The notes beneath the pieces are model-generated. The model was not told the DNA's origin. It ran no database searches and saw nothing but the letters and a program-made list of their open reading frames with translations. A program made the position numbers and the translations under genes. A DNA stretch of 64,000 bases from Cercospora beticola (lineage: Eukaryota > Ascomycota > Dothideomycetes > Mycosphaerellales > Mycosphaerellaceae): contig NC_088937.1 of the NCBI RefSeq assembly GCF_033473495.1, forward strand, positions 3,472,001 through 3,536,000. The letters are read 5' to 3'. Below are positions 1 through 10,134 of the stretch, piece after piece; the stretch's first letter is position 1, and every line of letters begins with the position of its first letter.

Positions 1-269
1 AGTTGCACTCAGCCCTCGCGACATTCCAATTCGCCCATGAAGCTGCGAATTACAAGGCTGCGAACATCTCGCGCCTCGAGCAGCTTCGTCCGGACAGAGA
101 GAAGACAGAGGACGTCGGTGTCTTGTCACACCTGTGCAAGGAGTTCGTAAAAATACAGACCGCCGCCTCAAGGAGACGTTCGAATTCCAAGGGCCTCCGA
201 AAGAGTCCTCTCCACCCGCGCACAAGCAAGGATGGGATCGAAAAGATACTAATTTTGCCAGCTATGTGA
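1..269 (+). CDS. Possible 3' end of an unrecognised gene (partial)
   Basis: An open frame runs from the left edge to a TGA at 267-269 and translates to about 88 residues. It starts Ala/Gln/Asn-rich and becomes basic and Ser-rich. It has no in-frame ATG near its beginning, so if real it is the C-terminus of a gene starting left of the window. No family is recognised. A 224-codon minus-strand frame overlaps it, so the coding strand is not secure. Confidence 0.22.
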   Translation, partial: LHSALATFQFAHEAANYKAANISRLEQLRPDREKTEDVGVLSHLCKEFVKIQTAASRRRSNSKGLRKSPLHPRTSKDGIEKILILPAM

Positions 270-575
270 AGTGAATATGTGTCAGCCATCGCATCTTCCG
301 TTGCCATACAATGACAACTCCAAGTGCCAGCTCTATCGTTGGTCGGGTTGCCAAGCGATCGCCAGTATAGAATTAAGTTAGCGTCAACTGTGCTGCAATG
401 CTCCTGCAGCTGAATCCAGGCAGCAATCCTCTCTTCAACGAACCCTTTGAAGTCATATACAGCAGCAATTGCACCTATGTAAGCGGCGTCCGTGGACGGT
501 ATTAGGGCTGATTCATTCTCCAGCGAGACTCGCAATCGCGACACATCGTCTAGTGATCCATTTGTGGACGACAAC

Positions 576-2018
576 ATGTCCGAACTACAGGCGATCCGAC
601 GCTCAGAGACCGAAGCGCTTGTTGCACCATCATATGAGCCCGATAATGCAATAGAGCTGGTGGGACACACAAGAGCACCTCCAGTCAAGAAGCGATCGAG
701 CTTCAGCTTTTGCTGCTGCTGCATCTCAATACCCGTATTTTTGCTTGCCTCCTTACTGTTGCTCGCCTTCTGGTGGTATGTGCTCTACCTATTCACTGCT
801 TGCCCCATCACAAGCCCATTATGCTAGCCGTGGGGACTACCTGAGCCATACCATGAATCTCAGCGGCTAGAAAACATGACCTATCATGTTGGGTTCCATT
901 TAACAGCAGGATACGGGTAGGCACGCAGCAGCAATTCACAACCTGCCAAGTTAGCTCACACGAGCACAGAACTTCGGCTATCAATTATCGGAACGGTACA
1001 ACTGTGGCTATTAGTCGCTTCGAAGGCGATCAGCAATACAAAGATTACATGGCTAAATGCTCGGGCAATTTTCGGCAGCATCCAAGGTTCGTATGCGAAT
1101 TTGATGCACAGAAGACTCGCTAAGTAGTAATCACAACAGTCCCCCGTACTACGGACTGCGTAAAGCTGCGCACGATGCGAGCCGACAATGGGAGCGATAC
1201 TTCCGAAAAAGAAACGGCAAGCCAGCATGAAGTCGCAGCTCTAGCAAGAGTACTCAACGGCCTCATGGGTGCTGTCAGCGCAACACTTGGTGAGACAGGC
1301 CCATTGAAGTACGGCACAATCGCCGTTCCAAATCTACCTGCGCTCTACAACGAAGACCTGCTTGACGCAGCCCATTTCGTCGGCTTTGAGCTCATACTGG
1401 GCAGACCAGCGCATCCTGAAGATAACGCCGAAGAAGTTCCTCTCCACGACCTTATCTACACTCTCGAAGGCATGGATCATGCGGGCAAATTCCAATGATT
1501 CCGCTGTTTTGGGTATTGGTTACACAGAAGATATGCTAACTATGCATATCTGTTATCACGCATGTTCCGATCACTTCTCGATCAACCCGGATGGCTACGC
1601 ATACGATCATTTGGGAAAGAAGGCGCTGCGTAACCATTCATCTCCACGCGAATACTGGTCACAGGTTGGAACCTTCCTTCGCGAACTGCTTACTGGTGGT
1701 ATATTCTACATCGAAATCGGATCGGTCATTCTGCATGGTGAACATGCCATGGACAAAGACCTGGTCAAAGTCGTACAGCATGAGTTGCAGAGAAACCAGA
1801 AAGGCAAAGCAGATGTGCCATTCATTTCGATCGATCCGGTCTTCGCTGGTGCCCTCGGTGCTGCAAGACTGGGAATGAAGTGTCCATTTCACGACCGCGG
1901 CCAATCCTCTGAACGGTGCATTCCGGATCTGAGGCCGAAGCGCAGACAAGTCCCGTGGAAGCGAGTCGACCCATCATTTGGCATTCGGCCAACCAAACAT
2001 CCAAAACTGGACATATAA
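576..2018 (+). pseudogene. Hsp70/actin-like ATPase-domain protein, frame broken
   Basis: Pieces of a fungal Hsp70-like (actin-fold ATPase) protein lie in order on the plus strand. A first block (ATG 576) ends in one membrane segment after a CCCC stretch and meets a GTATGT donor at 776. From ATG 876 comes VGFHLTAGYG, an intron 917-969, YRNGTTVAISRFEGD, and an intron at about 1087-1139. Next comes a block with PNLPALYNEDLLDAAHFVG. The last block contains VILHGEHAMDKDL and DPVFAGALGAARLG, which resemble the C-terminal part of the ATPase fold. The reading frame changes near 1496 (TGA at 1496-1498, continuation in another frame) with no usable intron there. A second shift near 1228 is possible, but an alternative intron (1091-1165) could avoid it. 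The membrane block also does not splice in frame to the rest. It is either a decaying gene or holds single-base errors. Confidence 0.55.
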
Positions 2019-2103
2019 CGGAGATGGATCTGAAACAGGAAAATTCTATTGACTGCCAAATGTACTATCATGCTACAAGACTTGGAAACAGATCTATCTC
2101 ATT

Positions 2104-3093
2104 CTAAAACCCCTTCACAATAACCTTCTGCAACTGCGCCGACTTGACTGCAGCATGAATCTCCTCCGCCGCACCCTCAGGAAGCGGCAACAAAGGCGAC
2201 CTAACAGTAGCATGCGACAGAATCCCCCTCGCTACAAGCGCATGCTTCAACGCCACAGTGCCCTCCATATGTGAGCCGCGGTGATACACACTCTTCGTCA
2301 CAGGAAGCAACTGATCATGAACCGCTCTCGCTCGCTTATAATCTCTCGCCTTGCCCGCATCAATCAACTCCAACAACGCCTCAGGCGCAATGTTCCCGTA
2401 TCCAACGAGCATACCATCGACGTCGAAAGCAGTATGCAAGAGATACTCATCATGGCAAGTCAAAACCTGGAGATCCGGTCGCTGTTGGCGGATGACTGGG
2501 ATCTCAGTATCCCAGCGACGCATATTCCGTACACCATTCTTCATAGCGAAAACACCAGGTTGCGCAGAAATATCCAGCAGGGTCTGAAGGTTGTATGTTG
2601 CGTGCGTGTTGTCGGGATACTGGAACAGAATAAGAGGCAAACCGCTCGTCTCATAGACAACTTTGTATCGATCCTGAGGAGCACCAGGCTGATATCCAAA
2701 TCGCAACCAACCATGAGACGGGTAAAGAAGTCCGGCTTTTGCGCCTGCTGCTTTTGCACGTTTAGCTTCAAGAGCAGCGACTTCGGTGCCTTCGCCTGTG
2801 ATTCCTGCGATTACGGGAACGCGGTCGTTGGTGGATTTGACAAAGGCTCGGATTACATCTTCTTGTTCTTGTTGTGTGAGGAATGTGCCTTCACCGGCGT
2901 GGCCGAGAACTACGAGGCCTTTGACGCCTTCGATGCTGCCGAGCCAGGAGCCGAGACGTTGGATGGCTTCGTAGTCGACTTGGCCGTCTTTGGTGAAGGG
3001 GGTTACGGGAGCTGGGACCAGGCCGCTGACGTCGAAGCCGACTTTGGAGCCGTTGCTGTGGCCATTGGTGTAGCCGTTGGTGTTTCCGTGCAT
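2104..3093 (-). CDS. DHDPS/NAL-family Schiff-base aldolase or dehydratase
   Basis: A single-exon gene of 329 aa. It belongs to the dihydrodipicolinate synthase/N-acetylneuraminate lyase family of TIM-barrel enzymes that cleave or dehydrate 2-keto acids. Visible landmarks are GHAGEGT (about 64-70, the position of the family GTTGE loop), the active-site Tyr in FQYPDN (Y159) and the Schiff-base Lys in FAMKNG (K185). The N-terminal 18 residues are Asn/Gly-rich and look like a fungal extension. There is no signal peptide or membrane segment. It is divergent from the MFS carrier at 3776 across a 682 bp spacer and probably shares its control. The family also contains 2-keto-3-deoxy-sugar-acid aldolases, dehydratases and pyrroline-hydroxycarboxylate deaminases, and the substrate cannot be read from sequence. 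Family call secure, exact reaction unknown. Confidence 0.9.
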   Translation of the reverse strand: MHGNTNGYTNGHSNGSKVGFDVSGLVPAPVTPFTKDGQVDYEAIQRLGSWLGSIEGVKGLVVLGHAGEGTFLTQQEQEDVIRAFVKSTNDRVPVIAGITGEGTEVAALEAKRAKAAGAKAGLLYPSHGWLRFGYQPGAPQDRYKVVYETSGLPLILFQYPDNTHATYNLQTLLDISAQPGVFAMKNGVRNMRRWDTEIPVIRQQRPDLQVLTCHDEYLLHTAFDVDGMLVGYGNIAPEALLELIDAGKARDYKRARAVHDQLLPVTKSVYHRGSHMEGTVALKHALVARGILSHATVRSPLLPLPEGAAEEIHAAVKSAQLQKVIVKGF

Positions 3094-3775
3094 CTTGTGG
3101 TCTGGGATGGAAGTGTTGTGAGTTGTGTAGAGAAGATGTTCGCAAGAGTGTTTGATCGATGAGATGGTTGATTGTGTTGACGTCGCCTCAGCAAGAGCAT
3201 TCTTGCATGTATATATGCCACAACTTCATCGTAGACTGCTCGCCCTTCGGCATCGTCGCCTCATCACCACGGCCGAAGTTGGGTCCGAGCATAGTCGACA
3301 CAAACACATCGCCGGCAGGATATCTCCGAATCAGGAAACATGTCAAAGCAAATCCGGTCCTAATTGAGAGAATCCGCATTTTCCGGGAACGCCCCAAGCC
3401 ACCACAACCGCCTTCTGGTCTAGGCTCTCCACAACGGATTCAACTTCTCTGTTGCTAGTGGACGTTCTCCAGCCATGAAGTGCCGCCGGTTCACAAATCC
3501 TGGCGTGACCCCATCTTCTTCCCCTCTTTCCACCCCATACCCCATATCGCCATGTGTCGGAAGCATGCCGGATTCCTAGTCGTGGACACCAAGCGTTCGG
3601 CACCGGTCGCTGAGGACTGACTGACATACACGTTGTGCCGTACTCTGCTCATCGTACTAGTCGTCAAGTTGAGTATACATAAGGGTGGTCCTTGTAGTCA
3701 CTCCTTGCCCCTTTCGTTTCTGGCTTGTTCCATCTTTGACTACTGCCACTCAACACGACCGCCTCGGAACCCAAG
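3094..3775. promoter_or_regulatory. Divergent promoter between aldolase and MFS carrier
   Basis: This 682 bp spacer separates two genes transcribed away from each other. A CRE-like TGACGTC lies at 3178-3184 and a TATA-like GTATATAT at 3209-3216, about 115 bp before the aldolase start. On the other side a TATA-like stretch lies at 3673-3680, followed by pyrimidine-rich sequence up to the MFS start. These are motif matches only. Confidence 0.4.
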
Positions 3776-5607
3776 ATGAAAGCAATGGTCACTCACTCGG
3801 ACAATGACGAAGTAGACTTGGAGAAAGAGGCGGCTCACGCTGAAGTAACACATCAAAATGGCAATCTCACAGCAGAAGAGGCTGCATTTCTCGCCGGCTT
3901 CTCCGAGGAACAGAGGAAAGCTGTGCTCCGAAAGGTGGACTGGAGGCTTGTCCCTGTGTTGTTGATACTCTATCTCATCAGCTTCATTGATCGAGCGAAT
4001 ATCGGTAAGCGTGTGCGTACTCGCATTCTGCAGTCGACATGCTGACAGAGTTTCCGAAGGCAATGCGAAGATCGAGGGACTTCTTCCAGATTTGAACATG
4101 TCCGGCACGCAGTACAACATCGCTTTGGCGATCTTCTTCATCCCTTACACGCTCGCAGGTACGTCAATGTCCTCAGCGCAGCCTTGACAAGAGTTGGAAC
4201 TGATGAGACGGCAGAACTCCCAAGCAACGCGATACTCGACCTCTTCGACCGACCTTCGTTGTTCATGGGCGGTATCGTGACGATATGGGGTATAGTGATG
4301 ACATGCCATGGCTTCGTTCAAAACTTTGCGCAGCTCTGTGGAGTCAGGATTCTGCTCGGCTTGTTTGAGTAAGTGACGAAGAATAAGCCTCGACTTCTCG
4401 TTGAGCCCGCTGACCACCGAGAACGTCAGAGCTGGCTTCTTTCCCGGCGCGATTCTTATCATCAGCAAGTGGTACATGCCACACGAAAGTCAGACGCGTA
4501 TCGCTATATTCTTCACAGCAAGTGCCATTGCAGGTGCCTTTTCTGGCTTGCTGGCGTTCGCGATCGCGAAGATGGATGGCGTTGGTGGATATGAAGGCTG
4601 GCGCTGGGTAAGTGACGGCAGAGCTTCTTGATCGGATCTCCCACTGACGGGCTTAGATCTTCATTCTGGAAGGCATTGCCTCCGTCGCAGCCGGCGTCGC
4701 ATGTTTCTGGATCCTCGTCGACACTCCCAAACATTCGCACCGATGGCTGACTCCAGACGAGATCCGATATCTGGAGCTGCGACAGATCGCAGCAGGCCGA
4801 GTCAAGCCTCAAGGACAGCCGAAAGAGAAGGGAATCAATTGGAAAGTCCTGTGGTCCGTCCTTTGTGACTGGAAGATCTACCTCCTGATCATCATGTTCT
4901 GGTCGAACGTCACCCCGAATTACGGCTTGAAGTTCACAATGCCTCAGATCATTAAGAATATGGGATACACCTCGGCGAATGCTCAGCTTCTCACCATGCC
5001 CTGCTATGCAGTTGGTGCAGTTGCAGCGTATGGCTTTTCTGTCATATCTGATCGCTTCAAGTGGCGGATGCCCACAATCGTCGGGCCGCAGCTCTGCGTC
5101 GTCACTGCGTACGCTGTTCTCTTCGCGATGGCCGACAACATCAAGGACAATATTCCAGCTTGTTATTTCGCGCTATGCCTGGCTTGCTTTGGGTGAGTAC
5201 TAACAAGACCACCAGGTCATCATTTCTTTGCGATAACAGCGACTAACCACGAGAATAGCCTCTACCCTATCGGACCAGGCGTTCAAGCATGGAACATGAA
5301 CAACCTTGCAGGCCCTACCAAGCGAGCTCTGGGAATCGGCTGGATGACCGGAGTCGGCAACATGGGTGGCATCACTGGTAGCTTTATCTTCATCGAGAAA
5401 GAATTGCCAAAATACCCGACCGGCTTCGGTGCCTCATTGGGGTTCGCTGCGGCTGGAGTGATTGCTGCGTTGTTGCTCGAGTTCCTGCTCTGGTCGAGCA
5501 ATAAGAAGAACGCGGGCATGACCGAAGCAGAAGTTCATGCTCAATTCTCCAGAGAAGAGTTGGATCGCCTGGGGGATAAGAGTCCACTTTTCAAGTATAC
5601 ACTTTGA
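3776..5607 (+). CDS. MFS transporter, Dal5/anion:cation symporter type
   Basis: Six exons (3776-4004, 4060-4158, 4215-4368, 4430-4607, 4657-5192, 5259-5607) join in frame to 514 aa. Introns are 49-66 nt with good donors and CTGAC/CTAAC branch sites. The protein is a 12-helix plasma-membrane carrier of the allantoate/nicotinate-permease-like group. The first helix ends with FIDRANIGNAKIEGL, followed by the PYTLAELPSNAILD segment and GLFEAGFFPGA, all hallmarks of fungal Dal5-type carriers. The family moves organic anions such as allantoate, ureidosuccinate, vitamins or small peptides; this substrate is unknown. The start codon is the first ATG of the open exon. Its neighbours suggest uptake of the substrate used by the aldolase and the flavoenzyme. 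The stop lies only 5 nt from the stop of the converging regulator gene. Confidence 0.92.
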
Positions 5608-5612
5608 TAGGT

Positions 5613-7859
5613 TCATGCTGAATGTAGCCATTGAAAATCTGGGCTCAGACCTGGGATGACACCATAAGCCTATATGTGAAGTCAGCCCAAGGATTGTTGC
5701 GAAAAGCAGATGTGGATACTCACCGATGCATCTAGTTCCAGCCAGTCAGACGTTTGCCAATCCATGAAGGGATCATGAAGCCCATCAGACATGAAATCCG
5801 TGTCGCCGCTCTGGGGCAGATCATGGACCGTGACATCAGCCATCAATGTCGATGCCCTCATGTCATTGTTTGTCTCTCCACTCTCTATGGCGCCGGCAAG
5901 AGCAATAGGTACATTCGCGTTATCGATTTTGGACGATCTTCGCGTGTTGCTGGACCGCTGGACGAGAACCTGGCTCTGGAGCTCCTCAAGAATTATGCTG
6001 TACCTGCGACTCGGAGAGTTTGTAGCTGTCGCCTGAGCAAGATGGTTCTGGCAGCGTTCAGCGAGCACTACGAGTGCATCACGCTCGCTTCTGTCAAGGT
6101 CCCGATCGCACTGCAAACATACGTAGGTGACTGTCAGCGCACAGAACGCCACGTAGTGAGTCCACCAGTAGGCGTGTATTATTTTTCCTTCCCGAGCTAA
6201 GTCATCTGTTGTGCGCATGACTGTTCGAGCAGCTTGAATGCAGTGGCGTATGCTTTCTTTTCGAAAGGAAAGCATCGTGTCGCCGGCTGACAAATGTTCG
6301 GCGCGTGAACGTCCCAGCAGGAAAGGCCGATACAGGTGCAATATCGCATGCTGATGTGCCATCTTCACTGCAACGCATTGACGTCGAAAACCTCGTGCCA
6401 GACTGGTAGGTTTCGCTTTCAATAGTGCCGGTAGCGAGTGGTGCCAAATCTCCAATTTTGCTGCGAAGGCGCGAGCAGTTTCAATTCGAGATACTTCAGG
6501 GGATGGCTTGATAGCGTACAGGCTGTCAGATATCTCGTCCACAAGCTGAGCAAGTTTGATGTTCCAAATGAATCCATCGAGATGACACTCGCTATCGCTG
6601 TCCAACTCTTCATAGTTTGAGGAGGTAGTTTCCTGGTCGTTATCATCAATTCGAGCGGGATAATCTTGATCAATGTCTTTGTCGTGGAAGTGCCGAGGCC
6701 GTCCAAGCACAACGCCCATATATCGATCAAGAATGTATGTGCTCCAAAAGGTGCGTATCCGACATTGAGCGTAGATAAACTCCGATGCCGAACGCGATTG
6801 CTGTAAACGTCTGCGGCTTCGCCGGTGCATCCCTAAGGCTGAGAGGATTTGTATCAAGTTCCCGAATATGTACCAAGCTCTGTTCATGCGGCAAGTTGCC
6901 AGCAGATAGAAGACTTGTAGAAGGCGTGCCTGCGCGGATTCCAGATGTGGTGTACCTGTTTCCGTCTCGGTAAGTGCTGTGGAGCACCTGAAGAACGAGT
7001 CGCTGGTTGATAACGACGCTACATCATCAGAAACTCCGCTAGATTTCTGGGCGTGGTACGTGGCTACTGCAAAGACTCCAAACAACACTGCTACTCTAGC
7101 ATTGCCGATACTCTCTGTCATTGGCTTTCCTTGGGCAATATTCTGAGTCAAAGTTGAATACCAGCCATCGACTGTTGGTCTATGAAGTGGCTTGTACGAA
7201 GCAACGCAAATTTCGAAGTAAAGGTCAAGCAGTTCAGTCGCGCGGTCTTGATCTGGGATGTTAGGCAGAACAGCTGGACTTGTAGAACTACCGTCAAGTG
7301 TTGAGTCCAGAAGTGGCTTGTCCCCAGCTGCAGTCAATGGCTGGTGAAAGCCTTCGATGCGACTTGAATGACGTTGCTTTAGTCGTGATCGGGCACGCTC
7401 CAGGAACGATAGTCCGGAGGTACGATCCACGTACTGACCATTGATCTCAGCCGCCTCCAGCTCCGGCGAACTCCGTGACAGACTGACTGGATGCTGCTCA
7501 TCAGCATCACCGGACGGAGAGCGACGTGATGCATTCGTAGCCTCGTTCTGTTCTTGCTGTTCTTGAATCCTCGTGCTCACCTCGATAGTAGACGAAGGCG
7601 GCGTCGGAGGTCGGCCACGAAGATACTGGCTCTCGTAAGTGCACTCTAGACCTCGGGCTGAACACTTCGTACATGGCTTGGAGCCAGAGCATCTGGCTTT
7701 CTTCGACTTGCACAGGTCGCAAGCACGCGTTGCCTTAGCAGTCCGGCGACCATTTAGGTTTTCCGACACACGACGTCTCTTCGCCGCCGGTGTGTCGGCC
7801 GTCGAGGGCGATGTTGCTCCGGCGCCATACTCTTCGGCCGAATTCCATACGGCGTACAT
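5613..7859 (-). CDS. Zn2Cys6 transcription factor with fungal-specific domain
   Basis: Two exons, 5724-7859 and 5613-5669, split by a 54 nt intron (donor GTGAGT, acceptor ATATAG), give 730 aa. The binuclear zinc cluster is near the N-terminus: C47-x2-C50-x6-C57-x5-C63-x2-C66-x6-C73, preceded by a basic KRRR patch and followed by an RGRPP linker. The middle shows the fungal_trans region, with an LLDLYFEICVASYKPLHRP segment and an 'MNRAWYIFGNLIQILSALG' helix pair. The longer open frame upstream of 7859 overlaps the flavoenzyme gene and is not adopted. Without the small last exon the protein would end about 14 residues after the donor. Located between a carrier and an oxidase, it is a plausible pathway-specific activator (inference). 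Confidence 0.88.
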
Positions 7860-8001
7860 GTTGCGGTTGAAATCAGTCTGTGGTCTGTGGAGTGGAAGTG
7901 GAAGGCAGGAAACAGGTCCAGCAATCGGAAATGCGGAGACCACGTTGGGAATCCGCCACACCCGAGAGCCGAGCTGGTTGCGGCAGGTTCTCGCTGCAGG
8001 C

Positions 8002-9474
8002 TCACAGTCTGCTCCTCCCGTCAACACCAAGACCATTCCGCCACTCCTTATTTCCAACCATTCTCTGCTTGTCCAAAGGCCTCCATCCTTCCGGGCCTTC
8101 TTCCAACCCATTCCGTTTCCCATTGGGCACATCACGCCACTTGAAGAGCTCCGTATACTCCGTGTCCCGCTTCTCAATAACGTCCACAATATGCTCACCC
8201 AACACAGGCAAGAACTTAAACCCATGTCCGCTCCCACCAGAAGCCACCACCAAACCTTCAACATTCGGAACATGGTCAATCAAAAAGCTATTATCAACAC
8301 TATCAGTGTACCAGCAAAGTCGAATGTTACTCAAATCCAACTCCAACAGATCCGGTAGATTTTCTCTCGCAAACTCCCGAATCACTCGCATTGCTTCTTC
8401 AGGTATGCGATCAGCATCAATTTTTGGGTAGGATAATTGTTCGCCCACGCTTGAACGTCTTGTATAGGATGTCCACTTCGCACCTCGAAATGCGATCTTG
8501 ACGATACCTTTTGGAGTCCGAGGTAAACCGTACAAGCCACCAATGCTCGCTTTGTCGCTAGGATCATAAGACTCCATATTCCAGGACCAGACTGGGAATT
8601 TGTCCTCTGAGTATTTGTCCCAGAGATCAGGCCTGTTCTCGGGTAACTGAATGCTCAGTACACTTCCAGATGTGGTCTCAAGTAAACGGTCGACTTCGGG
8701 GAGTAGAGATGGTGTCCAGCCGCCTGTGGCAACAACTACAAAATCCGCACTATGCCGCTCGAAGCCTGAGGTCACGATACCAGAAATACGATTTCCGGTT
8801 TTCATGAAAGACTGCAGGGCATTATCGGCCCCGAAGTGTGTCGTTACTTTGCCTGATTGTAGCACAAGATGCAATGCCCAAGCGCAGGCACGAGAAGCGA
8901 GAACAAACCCTGCTGTCGTATCGAGGATGCCATCGACTGGTTGGCCTCGTTCGATGCGACCGAAAGGGTCCAGTTTCGAAAATGGGATGCCCTCTTCCGC
9001 CGCCCGAGCTCTCCTCTCTGCATCAGAGACGCGATATTGCGTATGCCTAATCTCCGAGGGAAAGAGCTCCTGAGTTTGCTTCTCCTTCTCGCAAAATCCA
9101 TCAGAACTCAATCGCAGAAACCCGCAATTATGCCAAAGTGGTATACTCGGGTCAATACTTGAGGGTAGTTCATTCTTCGGCGTAGCGGCAAGCTGCTCGT
9201 TCCACCTCTCCCATTCTGGCATCGCCTTAAATGCAAGGTCCTGGTACAGCTTTGCACCTCCATATGATGCTCGAACGATTTTGTTAAGATCGCATGACGC
9301 ACCATGTGCGCCTTGTCTTTCATCATACTGGTTCTTGTCGAAAGGTTGTCGATCGAATATGTGGATGTTTGTGTAGCCTCGCTTGAGAAGGTGAAGAGTA
9401 GTGCTGAGGCCGAAGACGCCCGCTCCTATGATGACGATTTTGGAGTCTTTTTGTAGTTGGGATTGGTCTGCCAT
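8002..9474 (-). CDS. FAD oxidase, sarcosine oxidase/amadoriase type, peroxisomal
   Basis: A single-exon gene of 490 aa. It is a DAO-fold flavoprotein that oxidises secondary amines (N-methyl amino acids, pipecolate-like or fructosyl amino acids) to an imine with release of H2O2. Seen: the dinucleotide motif GAGVFG (17-22), a DLNKIVRASYGG segment (62-73) typical of fructosyl-amine oxidases, the Cys expected to hold FAD covalently in RLCWYTDS (C387), and SGGSGHGFK (412-420). The C-terminus SRL fits a type-1 peroxisomal signal. I chose ATG 9474 over an in-frame ATG at 9486 because it has A at -3 and G at +4. It lies 142 bp upstream of the Zn2Cys6 gene on the same strand. The exact substrate is unknown. 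Confidence 0.9.
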   Translation of the reverse strand: MADQSQLQKDSKIVIIGAGVFGLSTTLHLLKRGYTNIHIFDRQPFDKNQYDERQGAHGASCDLNKIVRASYGGAKLYQDLAFKAMPEWERWNEQLAATPKNELPSSIDPSIPLWHNCGFLRLSSDGFCEKEKQTQELFPSEIRHTQYRVSDAERRARAAEEGIPFSKLDPFGRIERGQPVDGILDTTAGFVLASRACAWALHLVLQSGKVTTHFGADNALQSFMKTGNRISGIVTSGFERHSADFVVVATGGWTPSLLPEVDRLLETTSGSVLSIQLPENRPDLWDKYSEDKFPVWSWNMESYDPSDKASIGGLYGLPRTPKGIVKIAFRGAKWTSYTRRSSVGEQLSYPKIDADRIPEEAMRVIREFARENLPDLLELDLSNIRLCWYTDSVDNSFLIDHVPNVEGLVVASGGSGHGFKFLPVLGEHIVDVIEKRDTEYTELFKWRDVPNGKRNGLEEGPEGWRPLDKQRMVGNKEWRNGLGVDGRSRL

Positions 9475-10134
9475 ATTGTGCAGCATACGAGCGGCGAAGC
9501 TGTCTGAGGATTCTCAATGTCAGAAGCGCAGGGAACAATGTTCTGGAAATATTTTCGAGGCGTTCATGTTACCTCGAGAGAAAGTATGCGTATATCTTAG
9601 ATGGCGTGATATCTATCGTTTTGCCACGAAGTGGATCGGGTATCACGGTGTGACGGGATAAGAAGATCCAGATTTAGCGGGGTAGTTCAATTCGATAAAA
9701 GCATAGTCCAGCTGGCGTGCCTACGGTATCTCCTGGCGTAAACAGTCAAAATTTCTGGCGACTATATGTATCAGTCTCAAAAACAATTCCTTTTCGTCCC
9801 CTACAGATGCGGCACTCCGAGTACAGTAACATTTGCTGTAGTTCTCGGCGAGAGGCTGTAAGATACGCTCGAGTGGTGTGTAGACGCTCGAATGATCCTC
9901 GTTGCATAGACCAAGGGCCGTTCTATTTCCAGTCATAGTCGTGGTACAGACGCAAAGCAAATTGGCAGAGGTTCGTTGCTGCCTCAGTTGGTCGAAGTGG
10001 ACCAGATCGGGTTCACGCCAAGCTTCGACAGCTCGCCACACCTGCCTCCAAACTTGCGCGACCAGCTTCGTCTCTAGAAATTTTGTATCTGCGCCTCTCT
10101 TGTACGCTCGAAAAGTCCAACATCTACAACAAAC
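9475..10134. promoter_or_regulatory. Divergent spacer, flavoenzyme and L1-domain gene
   Basis: A 660 bp spacer between two diverging genes. I see no coding signal and no clear TATA box. Overlapping open frames here are extensions or antisense of the flanking genes. Confidence 0.35.

Noticed and set aside
50..724. 224-codon minus-strand frame
   Set aside because: It is antisense to the plus-strand membrane-segment exon, has no family resemblance and ordinary composition for a shadow frame.
2281..3162. 293-codon plus-strand frame over the aldolase
   Set aside because: Antisense shadow; the minus strand has intact aldolase active-site motifs.
7860..8279. N-terminal extension of the Zn2Cys6 gene up to 8279
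   Set aside because: It overlaps the conserved C-terminus of the flavin oxidase in another frame. A good Met at 7859 precedes the zinc cluster.
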